Of a stretch of 64,000 nucleotides of DNA, positions 55,604-63,723 are shown in pieces. This stretch comes from Mycobacteroides abscessus ATCC 19977 (GTDB lineage Bacteria > Actinomycetota > Actinomycetes > Mycobacteriales > Mycobacteriaceae). The stretch is from positions 372,001-436,000 of the forward strand of contig NC_010397.1 of assembly GCF_000069185.1 (NCBI RefSeq). Reading direction: 5' to 3'. The stretch's first letter is position 1, and the number at the start of each line of letters is the position of its first letter. The notes under the pieces are model-generated. The model saw only the letters and a program-made list of their open reading frames with translations. It searched no databases and was not told the DNA's origin. Made by a program: the position numbers and the translations under genes.

Positions 55604-56571
55604 CCACCGTGTTGGGCAACGTTCGACAGTTCTGGCAGAGCGCCGGTCTCTTCCGCTACATCGCCAAGCGGCTGCTGCTCGCGATACCCGTTCTCATCGG
55701 GACGTCGCTGCTCATCTACAGTCTGGTGTACGCGCTGCCGGGTGATCCCATCCGGGCATTGGCCGGTGACCGTCCCTTCACTCCCGAAGTCATGGCGCAG
55801 CTGCGCGAGCGGTTCCATCTCAACGATCCGTTCTTGGTGCGATACGGTAAGTACATCGTCGGGTTCCTACACGGCGACTTCGGCACCGACTTTCAGCAAC
55901 GCCCTGTCGCACAGACTGTTTCGCAGCGTCTGCCGGTGACCCTGCGGCTCACCGTGGTAGCCGTGGCGTTCGAGACGATCATCGGTATCACCGCCGGCGT
56001 CTTGTGTGCGGTGCGCCGGGGATCGTTCTACGACAACCTGGTCCTGGTCACCACCACGCTCCTGGTCTCGATGCCGGTGTTCGTGCTGGGCTTCCTGGCG
56101 CAGTACCTATTCGGCTTCAAACTCGGCTGGTTCCCCATTGCCGGCATCCGCGACGGGTGGTACAGCTTCCTGCTGCCGGGATTGGTGCTGGCCTCGCTGT
56201 CCATGGCGTACGTCGCCCGGCTGACCCGGACATCGATGCTGGAGACGATGGATGCCGAGTTCGTCCGTACCGCACGTGCCAAGGGCATTTCCGAATCGCG
56301 CATCCTGCTGCGGCACACCCTGCGTAACAGCCTGATTCCCGTCGTGACCTTCATCGGTGCGGACGTGGGGGCGCTGCTGGCGGGCGCCGTCGTCACCGAG
56401 TCGGTGTTCAACATCCCCGGGCTGGGCCGTGCGACATTCGACGCGGTCCGAAACCAGGAGGGCGCCGTAGTGGTGAGCATCCTGACCCTCATTGTGTTTT
56501 TCTATATCTTCTTCAATCTCGTCGTCGACATTCTTTACGCGCTGCTGGATCCGAGGATTCGCTATGAGTGA
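55600..56571 (+). CDS. dppB: Peptide ABC transporter permease DppB
   Basis: The protein has 323 aa with six membrane helices. GTG start overlaps the dppA stop (GTGA). The EAA loop reads FVRTARAKGISESRILLRHTLRN (described), with GADVGALLAGAVVTESVFNIPGLG as the conserved C-terminal segment. It forms the channel with DppC. Confidence 0.95.
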   Translation: MTTVLGNVRQFWQSAGLFRYIAKRLLLAIPVLIGTSLLIYSLVYALPGDPIRALAGDRPFTPEVMAQLRERFHLNDPFLVRYGKYIVGFLHGDFGTDFQQRPVAQTVSQRLPVTLRLTVVAVAFETIIGITAGVLCAVRRGSFYDNLVLVTTTLLVSMPVFVLGFLAQYLFGFKLGWFPIAGIRDGWYSFLLPGLVLASLSMAYVARLTRTSMLETMDAEFVRTARAKGISESRILLRHTLRNSLIPVVTFIGADVGALLAGAVVTESVFNIPGLGRATFDAVRNQEGAVVVSILTLIVFFYIFFNLVVDILYALLDPRIRYE

Positions 56572-57478
56572 TCCCGTAAACACTCCGGGCCCGGTGTCCG
56601 GCCCGGACGCCACCGCCGAGTCCCTGGCGGAACAGGCAGACCTATGGGGCAACGCCTGGAAGTATCTGCGCCGCAGCGGCTTCTTCATCACCGGGTCGAT
56701 CCTGCTGACGATCCTGGTGTTGATGGCGCTTGCTCCGCAGCTGTTCACCTTTGGCAAGGATCCCCGCGCTTGCGACCTGTACCAGGCGCGCAAGGGGATC
56801 AGTGCGGCCCACTGGTTGGGCACCGATCTGCAGGGCTGTGACTACTACGCCAATGTCGTGTACGGGGCCAGGGTCTCGCTGACCATCGGGCTCATCGCAA
56901 TGGTGGGTGTGTTGATCATCGGTGTCATCGTGGGGGCACTGGCCGGATACTTCGGAGGCATCGCCGATTCTGCGCTCTCCCGGCTGACCGACGTCTTTTA
57001 TGGCATTCCAACGATTCTGGGCGGGATGATCCTGCTGTCGGTGGTGGGGCATCGCACGGTGTGGAGCGTCGCCGGTGCGCTCATCGCCTTCGGCTGGATG
57101 ACATCGATGCGGTTGGTTCGCTCCAGCGTGATGAGCATCAAGCAGAGCGACTATGTGCAGGCCGCCATAGCTCTGGGTGCGCCGACATGGCGAATCCTGC
57201 TGCGGCACATACTTCCGAATGCGTTGGCCCCGGTTCTGGTGTACGCCACCATTGCGGTGGGCAGCTTCATCGCGGCGGAAGCCACTCTGACCTATATGGG
57301 CATCGGGCTGGAGCTGCCTGAGATCTCGTGGGGATTGCAGATCAACGACGGGCAGTCGCGATTTGCTTCCACGCCGCGGCTGGTCATCGTTCCGGCGTTG
57401 TTCCTCTCGGCGGCCGTGCTGGGCTTCATCATGGTCGGCGATGCCCTTCGCGACGCACTCGACCCCCGGAGAAGGTAG
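56564..57478 (+). CDS. dppC: Peptide ABC transporter permease DppC
   Basis: The protein has 304 aa from the ATG that overlaps the dppB end by 8 bases. A cytoplasmic acidic N-terminus (about 35 residues) leads into six helices; GTDLQGCDYYANVVYGARVSL is the usual N-terminal motif, and YVQAAIALGAPTWRILLRHILPN the EAA loop (described). It pairs with DppB. Confidence 0.95.
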   Translation: MSDPVNTPGPVSGPDATAESLAEQADLWGNAWKYLRRSGFFITGSILLTILVLMALAPQLFTFGKDPRACDLYQARKGISAAHWLGTDLQGCDYYANVVYGARVSLTIGLIAMVGVLIIGVIVGALAGYFGGIADSALSRLTDVFYGIPTILGGMILLSVVGHRTVWSVAGALIAFGWMTSMRLVRSSVMSIKQSDYVQAAIALGAPTWRILLRHILPNALAPVLVYATIAVGSFIAAEATLTYMGIGLELPEISWGLQINDGQSRFASTPRLVIVPALFLSAAVLGFIMVGDALRDALDPRRR

Positions 57479-59128
57479 GTGGAGGTGCCCACAAGTGATT
57501 CCGTGGTCGACATCACGGGCCTGACTGTCGATTTCGAGGTGGACAAGCAGTGGGTTCCGGCCGTCAAGGGTGTCTCGTTGTCGGTCGCCAAGGGTGAGGT
57601 GCTGGCGATCGTCGGTGAATCCGGGTCGGGGAAATCGACTACCGCCATGGCCATCCCGGCCTTGTTGCCGCCCAGCGCGCGCGTTCGCGGCAGCGTGAAG
57701 CTCAACGGTGCCGAGCTGCTCGGAGCCACCAACGACGAGTTGCGCGCTGTGCGCGGCAAGGACGTCGCCGTCATCTTCCAGGAGCCGATGACGGCGCTGA
57801 ATCCGGTGTACACCATCGGTTGGCAGATCGCCGAAGCCGTTTGTGCACATAAGAAGATGTCGCGCAGGCAGGCGCGCGACCGGGCCGTTGAATTGCTTGA
57901 TCTGGTCGACATGCCCGAGCCGGCTAAGCGGGTCAAGCATTACCCGCACCAGCTTTCCGGCGGGCAGCGGCAGCGTGCCATGATTGCGCAGGCCCTCGCG
58001 TTAGATCCCGGGCTGCTCATCGCCGATGAGCCGACCACCGCTCTCGATGTGACCGTGCAGGCCGAAATACTGGATCTCATGCGTGATCTGCGCCATCGTA
58101 TCGACGCCGGCATCATCCTGATCACCCACGACATGGGCGTGGTGGCCGATATGGCCGACCGGATCATGGTGATGAAGGACGGTGAGGTCGTTGAGCAGGG
58201 CGATGCCGAGGGTATTTTCCATCGGGCTCAGCAGCCGTACACCCGGCAGCTGCTGGCCTCGGTGCCGCACCTGGGCGCCACCTTGCATGGTCGCGACGAA
58301 AGCAACCCACCACCAACAGATCTGGCGCTGAGTGTGGAACACGCGGTCATCGAATATCCGGGAAAGAGTGGGAGCTTCCGGGCTGTCGATGATGTGTCGT
58401 TCACCATCGGTAGGGGTGAGGTGGTGGGCCTCGTTGGTGAGTCAGGGTCCGGAAAGTCCACTATCGGCCGGGCGGCGGTAGGTCTACTGAGGGTGGCATC
58501 CGGAACTATTTGTGTTGCTGGACAGGATATTTCGACTGCCAACCGCAAGCAGCTGCGAGATATTCGGAGCAAGGTGGGGGTGGTCTTCCAGGATCCCGGA
58601 TCCTCGCTGAACCCGCGATGGCCGATCGGCCAGTCGATTGCCGAACCATTGACCCTGCACACCGATATGGATCGCACCCAACGAGAGGGCAGGGTCAAGA
58701 CGCTGTTGGAGCAGGTGCAGTTGCCGGCCGCTATGCGAAACCGCTTCCCCCATCAGCTCTCGGGTGGGCAGCGCCAGCGTGTCGGCATCGCGCGGGCGCT
58801 GGCGCTGGAGCCAACGCTGTTGATCGCGGACGAGCCGACCTCCGCGCTGGATGTATCGGTGCAGGCGACGGTACTCGACTTGTTTGCCGAGCTGCAGCGC
58901 GAGCACGGGTTCGCCTGCCTGTTCATCAGTCACGACTTGGCGGTAGTCGAGTTGGTGGCGAGCCGTATCGCAGTGCTCAACCGCGGCCGGCTTGCCGAAT
59001 TCGGCTCGGATACACAGGTATTGACCGCGCCCAAGGACGACTACACCAAGCGCCTGTTGGCGGCCGTGCCAGTGCCGGATCCGGAGCAGCAGCGGATCCG
59101 GCGCGAGGAGCGCCAGGCACTGCGCTGA
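57479..59128 (+). CDS. dppD: Peptide ABC transporter ATPase, fused double cassette DppD
   Basis: The protein has 549 aa with two complete ABC domains. First: VGESGSGKSTTA Walker A, HQLSGGQRQRAMIAQALA, LIADEPTTALD. Second: VGESGSGKSTIG, HQLSGGQRQRVGIARALA, LIADEPTSALD. The fusion of DppD- and DppF-type ATPases is the mycobacterial arrangement. GTG start; a second GTG two codons later is possible. It powers import through DppBC. Confidence 0.95.
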   Translation: MEVPTSDSVVDITGLTVDFEVDKQWVPAVKGVSLSVAKGEVLAIVGESGSGKSTTAMAIPALLPPSARVRGSVKLNGAELLGATNDELRAVRGKDVAVIFQEPMTALNPVYTIGWQIAEAVCAHKKMSRRQARDRAVELLDLVDMPEPAKRVKHYPHQLSGGQRQRAMIAQALALDPGLLIADEPTTALDVTVQAEILDLMRDLRHRIDAGIILITHDMGVVADMADRIMVMKDGEVVEQGDAEGIFHRAQQPYTRQLLASVPHLGATLHGRDESNPPPTDLALSVEHAVIEYPGKSGSFRAVDDVSFTIGRGEVVGLVGESGSGKSTIGRAAVGLLRVASGTICVAGQDISTANRKQLRDIRSKVGVVFQDPGSSLNPRWPIGQSIAEPLTLHTDMDRTQREGRVKTLLEQVQLPAAMRNRFPHQLSGGQRQRVGIARALALEPTLLIADEPTSALDVSVQATVLDLFAELQREHGFACLFISHDLAVVELVASRIAVLNRGRLAEFGSDTQVLTAPKDDYTKRLLAAVPVPDPEQQRIRREERQALR

Positions 59129-59152
59129 GCATGTGAGTACTGTTTATCGATC

Positions 59153-59896
59153 ATGACTGACCCACTCGCACCATTGGCTTCCCTGCCGGGAGTGCCCGAA
59201 GCCGCCGAAGCCGCCCGCGACGCGTTGACCAAGGTACATCGTCACCGCGCCAATCTGCGTGGCTGGCCGGTGACCGCGGCGGAGGCAGCGGTACGCGCCG
59301 CCAGGTCTTCGTCGGCACTCGATGGCGGCACGATGAAGCTCAGCGCCGATGGGGCGGTGGAAGATCCGATACTCGCCGGCGCGTTACGGGTGGGTCAGGC
59401 GCTCGATGGTGACGCGCTGACTCAGCTGGCCGCGGTATGGTCACGCGCGCCACTGCAGGCGCTGGCGCGGTTACATGTGTTGGCAGCCACCGGCATGGCA
59501 GATGAGGACACCCTCGGGCGGCCTCGCCCCGGCGCAGACACCGATCGGCTGGAACTGCTGGCGCAGCTGATCTCGGGGGGGACCTCGGTGCCCGCGCCGA
59601 TTCTCGCGGCGGTGACGCATGGTGAACTCTTGGCGCTGAACCCATTTGGATCTGCCGATGGTGTTGTCGCGCGTGCCGCGTCCCGATTGGTGACGGTGTC
59701 GCGGGGTCTTGATCCGCATGCGCTCGGCGTGCCCGAAGTGATGTGGATGCGTCAGTCCGGGCGCTACCGGGAGCTGTCCTCCGCCTTCGCCCAAGGCACA
59801 CCCGAAGCCATCACCGCGTGGATTGTCTTCTGCTGTCAGGCATTAACTGCAGGTGCGGCCGAAGCGACATCGATCGCCGATACCGCAGCCGGCTGA
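59153..59896 (+). CDS. Degenerate Fic-like protein (Rv3662c-like)
   Basis: The protein has 247 aa and is helical. Residues 163-174, NPFGSADGVVAR, align without gaps to the Fic motif HPFx(D/E)GNGRxxR: Pro, Phe, one Gly, Ala and the last Arg are kept, but the catalytic His is Asn, and the acidic, Asn and first Arg residues are lost. Residues 53-58 (S-S-A-L-D-G) resemble the inhibitory [ST]xxxE[GN] motif. I infer a catalytically dead Fic-fold protein. Function unknown. Confidence 0.65.
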   Translation: MTDPLAPLASLPGVPEAAEAARDALTKVHRHRANLRGWPVTAAEAAVRAARSSSALDGGTMKLSADGAVEDPILAGALRVGQALDGDALTQLAAVWSRAPLQALARLHVLAATGMADEDTLGRPRPGADTDRLELLAQLISGGTSVPAPILAAVTHGELLALNPFGSADGVVARAASRLVTVSRGLDPHALGVPEVMWMRQSGRYRELSSAFAQGTPEAITAWIVFCCQALTAGAAEATSIADTAAG

Positions 59897-59920
59897 TTCG
59901 AACTCGGCTGGGCCGGACAT

Positions 59921-60216
59921 AAAAACGGGCGACGGTCCGAGTGAATCGGCCCGCCGCCCGTTAGCACGGATCCTCCGGTTACCAAGCGTGCAATGTGGGT
60001 TGTGTGGGTGGCCTCGGCGCTTTCACGACGCATCTAACTCGGACTTCACCCAAGAAGTCTGATGAGTTTTCTCTCTTCGCGATTACGCAGGCCCACAACG
60101 CTTCTGCCCTTGTCGCGGCGTGCTCCGCGTGGGTGCCGTGGTCCGTGCTGGGACTCCCGCTTCGGGAGATCGGTCCTTCTCTTCCGGATCGACCTTGGCC
60201 TCGTCGGGCTTCCGTA
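59921..60216 (-). ncRNA. Ms1/MTS2823-type RNA (6S-like)
   Basis: This gap between the converging Rv3662c-like and Rv3661-like genes corresponds to the place of MTS2823 in M. tuberculosis, homolog of M. smegmatis Ms1, which binds core RNA polymerase (established). On the minus strand the transcript would run about 296 nt, within the reported size. A strong terminator ends it: ACGGGCGGCGGGCC... pairs with ...GGACCGTCGCCCGT, followed by five T. A sigma-A-type promoter precedes it (60222-60250). No coding frame of note is inside. Sequence identity was not tested; synteny and architecture carry the call. Confidence 0.85.
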
Positions 60217-60221
60217 CCTAC

Positions 60222-60250
60222 TTTCTACACTGAGCGGACGGTCACATCAA
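60222..60250 (-). promoter_or_regulatory. Promoter of the Ms1-type RNA
   Basis: On the minus strand TTGATG (-35), a 17-base spacer and TAGAAA (-10) lie just before the deduced RNA start near 60215-60217. Near-consensus spacing fits a strongly expressed housekeeping-sigma promoter. Confidence 0.65.
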
Positions 60251-60311
60251 GGGGCAATTCTCAAGGTCATTACATTGTTACCTGCGCGCCAAAAGTGACA
60301 CGTGTGCACTA

Positions 60312-61193
60312 CTACGGACGTAGCTTGCGAATCAGTGAATAGGTAAGCGCCCCAGCAGCTATCGCACTCAGGCCGACGGCCGCCGTGGTGGCGGCCGCGG
60401 CGCCGGAGGGAACGGGTATCCGATCGCCGAGCGATACGGGTCGTGAGAATGTCAGCACTGGCCAGCCGCGTGCCATGGATTCCTTGCGCAGCGCGCGATC
60501 TGGGTTCACGGCTGTCGGGTGACCGACAGATTCGAGCATCGGTAGATCGGTGATCGAATCGGAGTAGGCGTAGCAGTGCTCCAGCGGATACCCCTCGCGC
60601 TTGGCGAGTTCCTGGATCGCGGCTACCTTCCCTTCTCCGTAACAGTAGAAGGCGACATCGCCGGTGTACTTGCCGTCCTCGACGACCATGCGCGTGGCCA
60701 TGGCGTGGGTGGCTCCGAGGGCGCGCGCGATGGGCGCGACGATCTCTTCGCCCGAGGCGGAGACCACCACGACGTCGCGGCCGCAGAGCTTGTGATCGGC
60801 GATCAGATCGGCGGCCTCGGCGAACACCAAGGGGTCGACGATGTCGTGCAGTGTCTCGGCCACGATCGCCTTCACTTGTTCCACATCCCAGCCTGTGCAC
60901 ATGTTGGTGATGTGTGTGCGCATCCGATCCATCTGGTCGTGGTCGGCGCCGGACAGCAAGAAGAAGAACTGTGCATAGCTCGATTTCAGGACCGCGCGTC
61001 TGTTGATCAGGCCTTGATCGAAGAACGGCTTGCTGAAGGCGAGGGTGCTCGACTTGGCGATCACGGTCTTGTCTAGGTCGAAGAAGGCCGCTGTTTTGGG
61101 GGCCGGTCCGGCGCTCGCGGGTTGTGTGCTGGCCGCGGCGTCCCGGTCTTCAATCGAAGGGGAGGACCCGGGTGCCGTTGCGTGATCGGTCAC
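60312..61193 (-). CDS. HAD-IB family phosphatase (Rv3661/SerB1-like)
   Basis: The protein has 293 aa. HAD motif I FFDLDKTVI (about 37-45, DxDx[TV]), motif II VVVSASGEE, motif III/IV YSDSITDLPML. A variable cap follows motif I. One C-terminal hydrophobic helix (about 260-283) with a basic tail suggests membrane attachment. It would dephosphorylate a small substrate; phosphoserine is a guess only. The N-terminal 30 residues are Ser/Ala/Pro-rich. GTG start. Confidence 0.88.
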   Translation of the reverse strand: MTDHATAPGSSPSIEDRDAAASTQPASAGPAPKTAAFFDLDKTVIAKSSTLAFSKPFFDQGLINRRAVLKSSYAQFFFLLSGADHDQMDRMRTHITNMCTGWDVEQVKAIVAETLHDIVDPLVFAEAADLIADHKLCGRDVVVVSASGEEIVAPIARALGATHAMATRMVVEDGKYTGDVAFYCYGEGKVAAIQELAKREGYPLEHCYAYSDSITDLPMLESVGHPTAVNPDRALRKESMARGWPVLTFSRPVSLGDRIPVPSGAAAATTAAVGLSAIAAGALTYSLIRKLRP

Positions 61194-61326
61194 AGGTCGA
61201 GGATAGATCTAGCCGCCTGTGTCGTCGTGTCCATCTGGAAAGTCGCAGCTCAGCCGGGGTGGTCTGGTAACGCGGCGGTGCCAGAAGAAGGCTTGCCTTT
61301 CTTTCCCTTTTTTCAGCCGATTGGTC

Positions 61327-61357
61327 TTGCCACCCTCACCCGGTTCGTGTGTATAGT
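61327..61357 (+). promoter_or_regulatory. Promoter of the 6C RNA
   Basis: TATAGT (61352-61357) is a near-consensus -10; TTGCCA (61327-61332) is a possible -35, although the 19-base spacing is long. The deduced start falls near 61363, just before the first stem. Confidence 0.55.
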
Positions 61358-61359
61358 GG

Positions 61360-61460
61360 GGTTACTCGGCTATGCCGAGTGTGTCTCAGCCCGACCCCCC
61401 GGGGCTGATGCACGACGACCCTCGCCTCCTCCCCCCCTGGCGAGGGTCGTCCTCTTTTCT
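61360..61460 (+). ncRNA. 6C small RNA (B11)
   Basis: Three stem-loops in about 100 nt: ACTCGGC-TAT-GCCGAGT; TCAGCCC-GACCCCCCG-GGGCTGA, with six C in the loop; and ACGACCCTCGCC...GGCGAGGGTCGT around TCCTCCCCCCCT, with seven C, followed by CCTCTTTTCT. Two stem-loops displaying runs of C define the 6C RNA family. M. tuberculosis B11 lies between Rv3660c and Rv3661, exactly here. The C-rich loops pair with G-rich mRNA sites (established in mycobacteria). The last stem also works as the terminator. Confidence 0.92.
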
Positions 61461-61576
61461 GGGGACGTTCATCACCGATTTTTGCGGTCACCTCAGATCT
61501 ATCCACAGAGTTGTCTCCATCCCCAATCTCGATATGACCTCTGGCTCGTCGGCGGCGCAACGCCGATGGTGGAGTT

Positions 61577-62650
61577 GTGGAGGCAAACACCGGGCAGCCG
61601 ATCGTCGTCGCCGTCGGTGATCGGCAGCTGAGCAATGAGATCGAACGAATCGTCGCCGCGGCCGGTAAGCCGTTGGTCCTCGCTACCGATGCCGGTTCCA
61701 TCAGCAGGCAGGCATGGACCCGGGCGGGCGCGGTGGTTCTTGATGGTGCCGATACGTCGATGGCTGCACTTGCTCAGTTGCCGCGGCGTAGCCGGGTCCT
61801 GCTGATCTGCAGAGACGAGCCGACCAACGAGGTATGGCGCCGGGCGGTCGAGGTGGGTGCCGAGCAGGTGCTTGCCTTGCCGGAGGATGAGGCCACACTT
61901 GTTGCTGCTTTGTCGGCGATGCCCTCCACCGCCTCGGCGGGCCGTGCTCCAGTGATTGTCGTAGTAGGGGGATGCGGTGGGGCGGGTGCTTCTGTCTTGT
62001 GTGCGGCGATCGGTCTTCGCGCCCCGAGTGGGGCAATGATCGTGGATGCCGACCCCTATGGCGGCGGTATGGATCTGCTGCTCGGCTGGGAGGACATTCC
62101 GGGTCTGCGCTGGCCGGACGTAGATATGCGCGGCGGCAGGGTGAGCTTCGATGCCCTTCGCCGTGCGTTACCGCACCGGCGCGGACTTGTTGTCTTATCC
62201 GGGGATAGGACAGGCGGCGGGGGCAACGTTGAGACGATTGCGGGGGTAATCGACAGCGCGCGTGAGGCCGGAGTTGCGGTCGTCGTGGATCTCCCGCGGC
62301 GTCTAGGGGCAAGCGGTGTGGCAGCGCTGGAACGCGCCGACCTGGTGGTGGTCGTGACCACCGCTGAGGTACGTGCGTGTGCAGCGTCGGCACTTGTGGC
62401 GCGTGCGGTGCGGACCACCAATCCGAATGTCGGTGTTGTGGTGCGTGGTCCGGCCCCTAGTGGGTTGCGTGCACCAGAGGTCGCCGAAATCGTCGGAGTT
62501 CCGCTCATAGCGGCGATGCGGCCGGAACCAAATCTGGCCAGTCGCCTGGACAAAGGCGGCCTGCGACTGTCACGCCGCTCACCCTTGGCGGCCGCCGCGC
62601 AGTCCGTGTTGTCGCTGGTGTCGCAGGATGGGAAGGCGTCGGCGGCATGA
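61577..62650 (+). CDS. ssd: Septum-site-determining-like protein Ssd (Rv3660c-like)
   Basis: The protein has 357 aa from GTG. A receiver-like N-terminal domain (about 8-115) is followed by a MinD/ParA-like ATPase fold, VVVGGCGGAGASVLCAA, with VDADPYGGGMDLLLG as a Walker B-type segment. The deviant Walker A has lost both lysines (K to C133 and K to A138), so ATP hydrolysis is doubtful. In M. tuberculosis Ssd inhibits septation when overproduced (established). Overlaps the TadA-like gene by ATGA. CTATCCACA, DnaA-box-like, lies 70 bases upstream. Confidence 0.9.
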   Translation: MEANTGQPIVVAVGDRQLSNEIERIVAAAGKPLVLATDAGSISRQAWTRAGAVVLDGADTSMAALAQLPRRSRVLLICRDEPTNEVWRRAVEVGAEQVLALPEDEATLVAALSAMPSTASAGRAPVIVVVGGCGGAGASVLCAAIGLRAPSGAMIVDADPYGGGMDLLLGWEDIPGLRWPDVDMRGGRVSFDALRRALPHRRGLVVLSGDRTGGGGNVETIAGVIDSAREAGVAVVVDLPRRLGASGVAALERADLVVVVTTAEVRACAASALVARAVRTTNPNVGVVVRGPAPSGLRAPEVAEIVGVPLIAAMRPEPNLASRLDKGGLRLSRRSPLAAAAQSVLSLVSQDGKASAA

Positions 62651-63723
62651 CCGGATCATTGATCGATCGGGTACGTGAGCGCCTTGCCGCGGACAACGTG
62701 GCGCTGCGCCCCACCGCGGTCGCGGCCGCGATACGCGCCGAATCCGGTGGAGTGCTTGGTGATAGCGATGTGTTGCACAACATAAAAGAACTGCAGAGTG
62801 AGCTGTCCGGTGCGGGCATTCTGGAACCATTGTTGTGCGCCGACGACACAACGGACGTGTTGGTCACCGCGCCGGATCGTGTCTGGGTCGATGACGGCCA
62901 CGGATTGCGTCTCACCGCGGTGCGCTTCACCGACGAGGCCGCGGTACGCCGACTGGCACAGCGATTGGCGCTCGCGGTGGGACGCCGTCTCGACGACGCG
63001 CAGCCTTTTGTCGACGGGCAGCTGCTGGACGTGGGTCCGCCGCGCTCGGTGGTGCGCCTTCACGCGGTGCTCGCCCCCATCGCCGCAGCTGGCACATGTA
63101 TCTCGCTACGTGTGTTGCGCCCCATGGCCAAAGGCCTGGACCAGCTGATCGCCGACGGCACCGTCCCCGAGGATGCCGGCAGATTACTGCGCGGGATGCT
63201 GGCGGCCCGGCTGGCCTTTCTTGTCACGGGCGGCACGGGCGCGGGCAAGACTACGTTGTTGTCCGCGCTACTCGGGGCGGTCGACCCGACCGAGCGCATT
63301 ATCTGTGCCGAGGATGCCGCAGAGCTCGCGCCGCGTCACCCGCATGTGGTCAGCCTGGCCGCGCGCGCTGTCAACATCGAGGGTGTTGGCGAGGTGACGT
63401 TGCGTCAGTTGGTGCGTCAGGCATTGCGGATGCGTCCGGACCGAATTGTGGTGGGTGAGGTGCGTGGTGCCGAGGTGGTTGAGCTGCTCACCGCACTCAA
63501 CACCGGCCACGACGGTGGCGCGGGCACCGTTCACGCGAACGCCCCCGCGGAGGTGCCGGCGCGGTTGGAGGCCCTCGGAGCGCTCGGTGGGCTCGACCGC
63601 GCCGCACTGCACTCGCAGTTCGCCGCGGCCATTTTATCTGTAACAGATGCCAGGGTGTGTATGACTGTCACCGACGTGACCTATCGGGTCGGCAAGGACC
63701 GTTGTTCACATGGTTATCTGTAG
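62647..63723 (+). CDS. TadA/VirB11-like ATPase with a replaced C-terminus (Rv3659c-like)
   Basis: The protein has 358 aa. Walker A is [14 protein letters not shown] (Lys201), Walker B-type [14 protein letters not shown], and His box [19 protein letters not shown]. It would power Tad/Flp pilus or related secretion with TadB/TadC proteins usually encoded next. After residue 329 (..SQFAAAI) the family pattern stops; the last 29 residues ([10 protein letters not shown]... to HGYL) do not look like TadA. The change coincides with TTATCTGTA, a 9-base repeat found again at the stop codon, and A+T content rises. Probably truncated by an insertion or recombination. Confidence 0.85.
   Translation: MTGSLIDRVRERLAADNVALRPTAVAAAIRAESGGVLGDSDVLHNIKELQSELSGAGILEPLLCADDTTDVLVTAPDRVWVDDGHGLRLTAVRFTDEAAVRRLAQRLALAVGRRLDDAQPFVDGQLLDVGPPRSVVRLHAVLAPIAAAGTCISLRVLRPMAKGLDQLIADGTVPEDAGRLLRGMLAARLAFLVTGGTGAGKTTLLSALLGAVDPTERIICAEDAAELAPRHPHVVSLAARAVNIEGVGEVTLRQLVRQALRMRPDRIVVGEVRGAEVVELLTALNTGHDGGAGTVHANAPAEVPARLEALGALGGLDRAALHSQFAAAILSVTDARVCMTVTDVTYRVGKDRCSHGYL
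63634..63722. repeat. Direct repeat at the TadA breakpoint
   Basis: TTATCTGTA occurs at 63634-63642 and at 63714-63722, 80 bases apart. The first copy starts at the codon where TadA homology ends and forms the palindrome ATCTGT-A-ACAGAT with the bases after it. GTTAC-TAGTG-GTAAC follows just past the second copy. These may be element-end or integrase sites. Confidence 0.45.

Noticed and set aside
60312..61193. Naming the HAD protein as phosphoserine phosphatase
   Set aside because: The HAD-IB motifs fit, but the C-terminal membrane helix and lack of serine-pathway neighbours argue against a firm name.
63654..63720. Group II intron 5' end (GTGTG after the TadA breakpoint)
   Set aside because: GTGTG is too short to count, and no domain V hairpin or reverse transcriptase frame is visible in the remaining bases.
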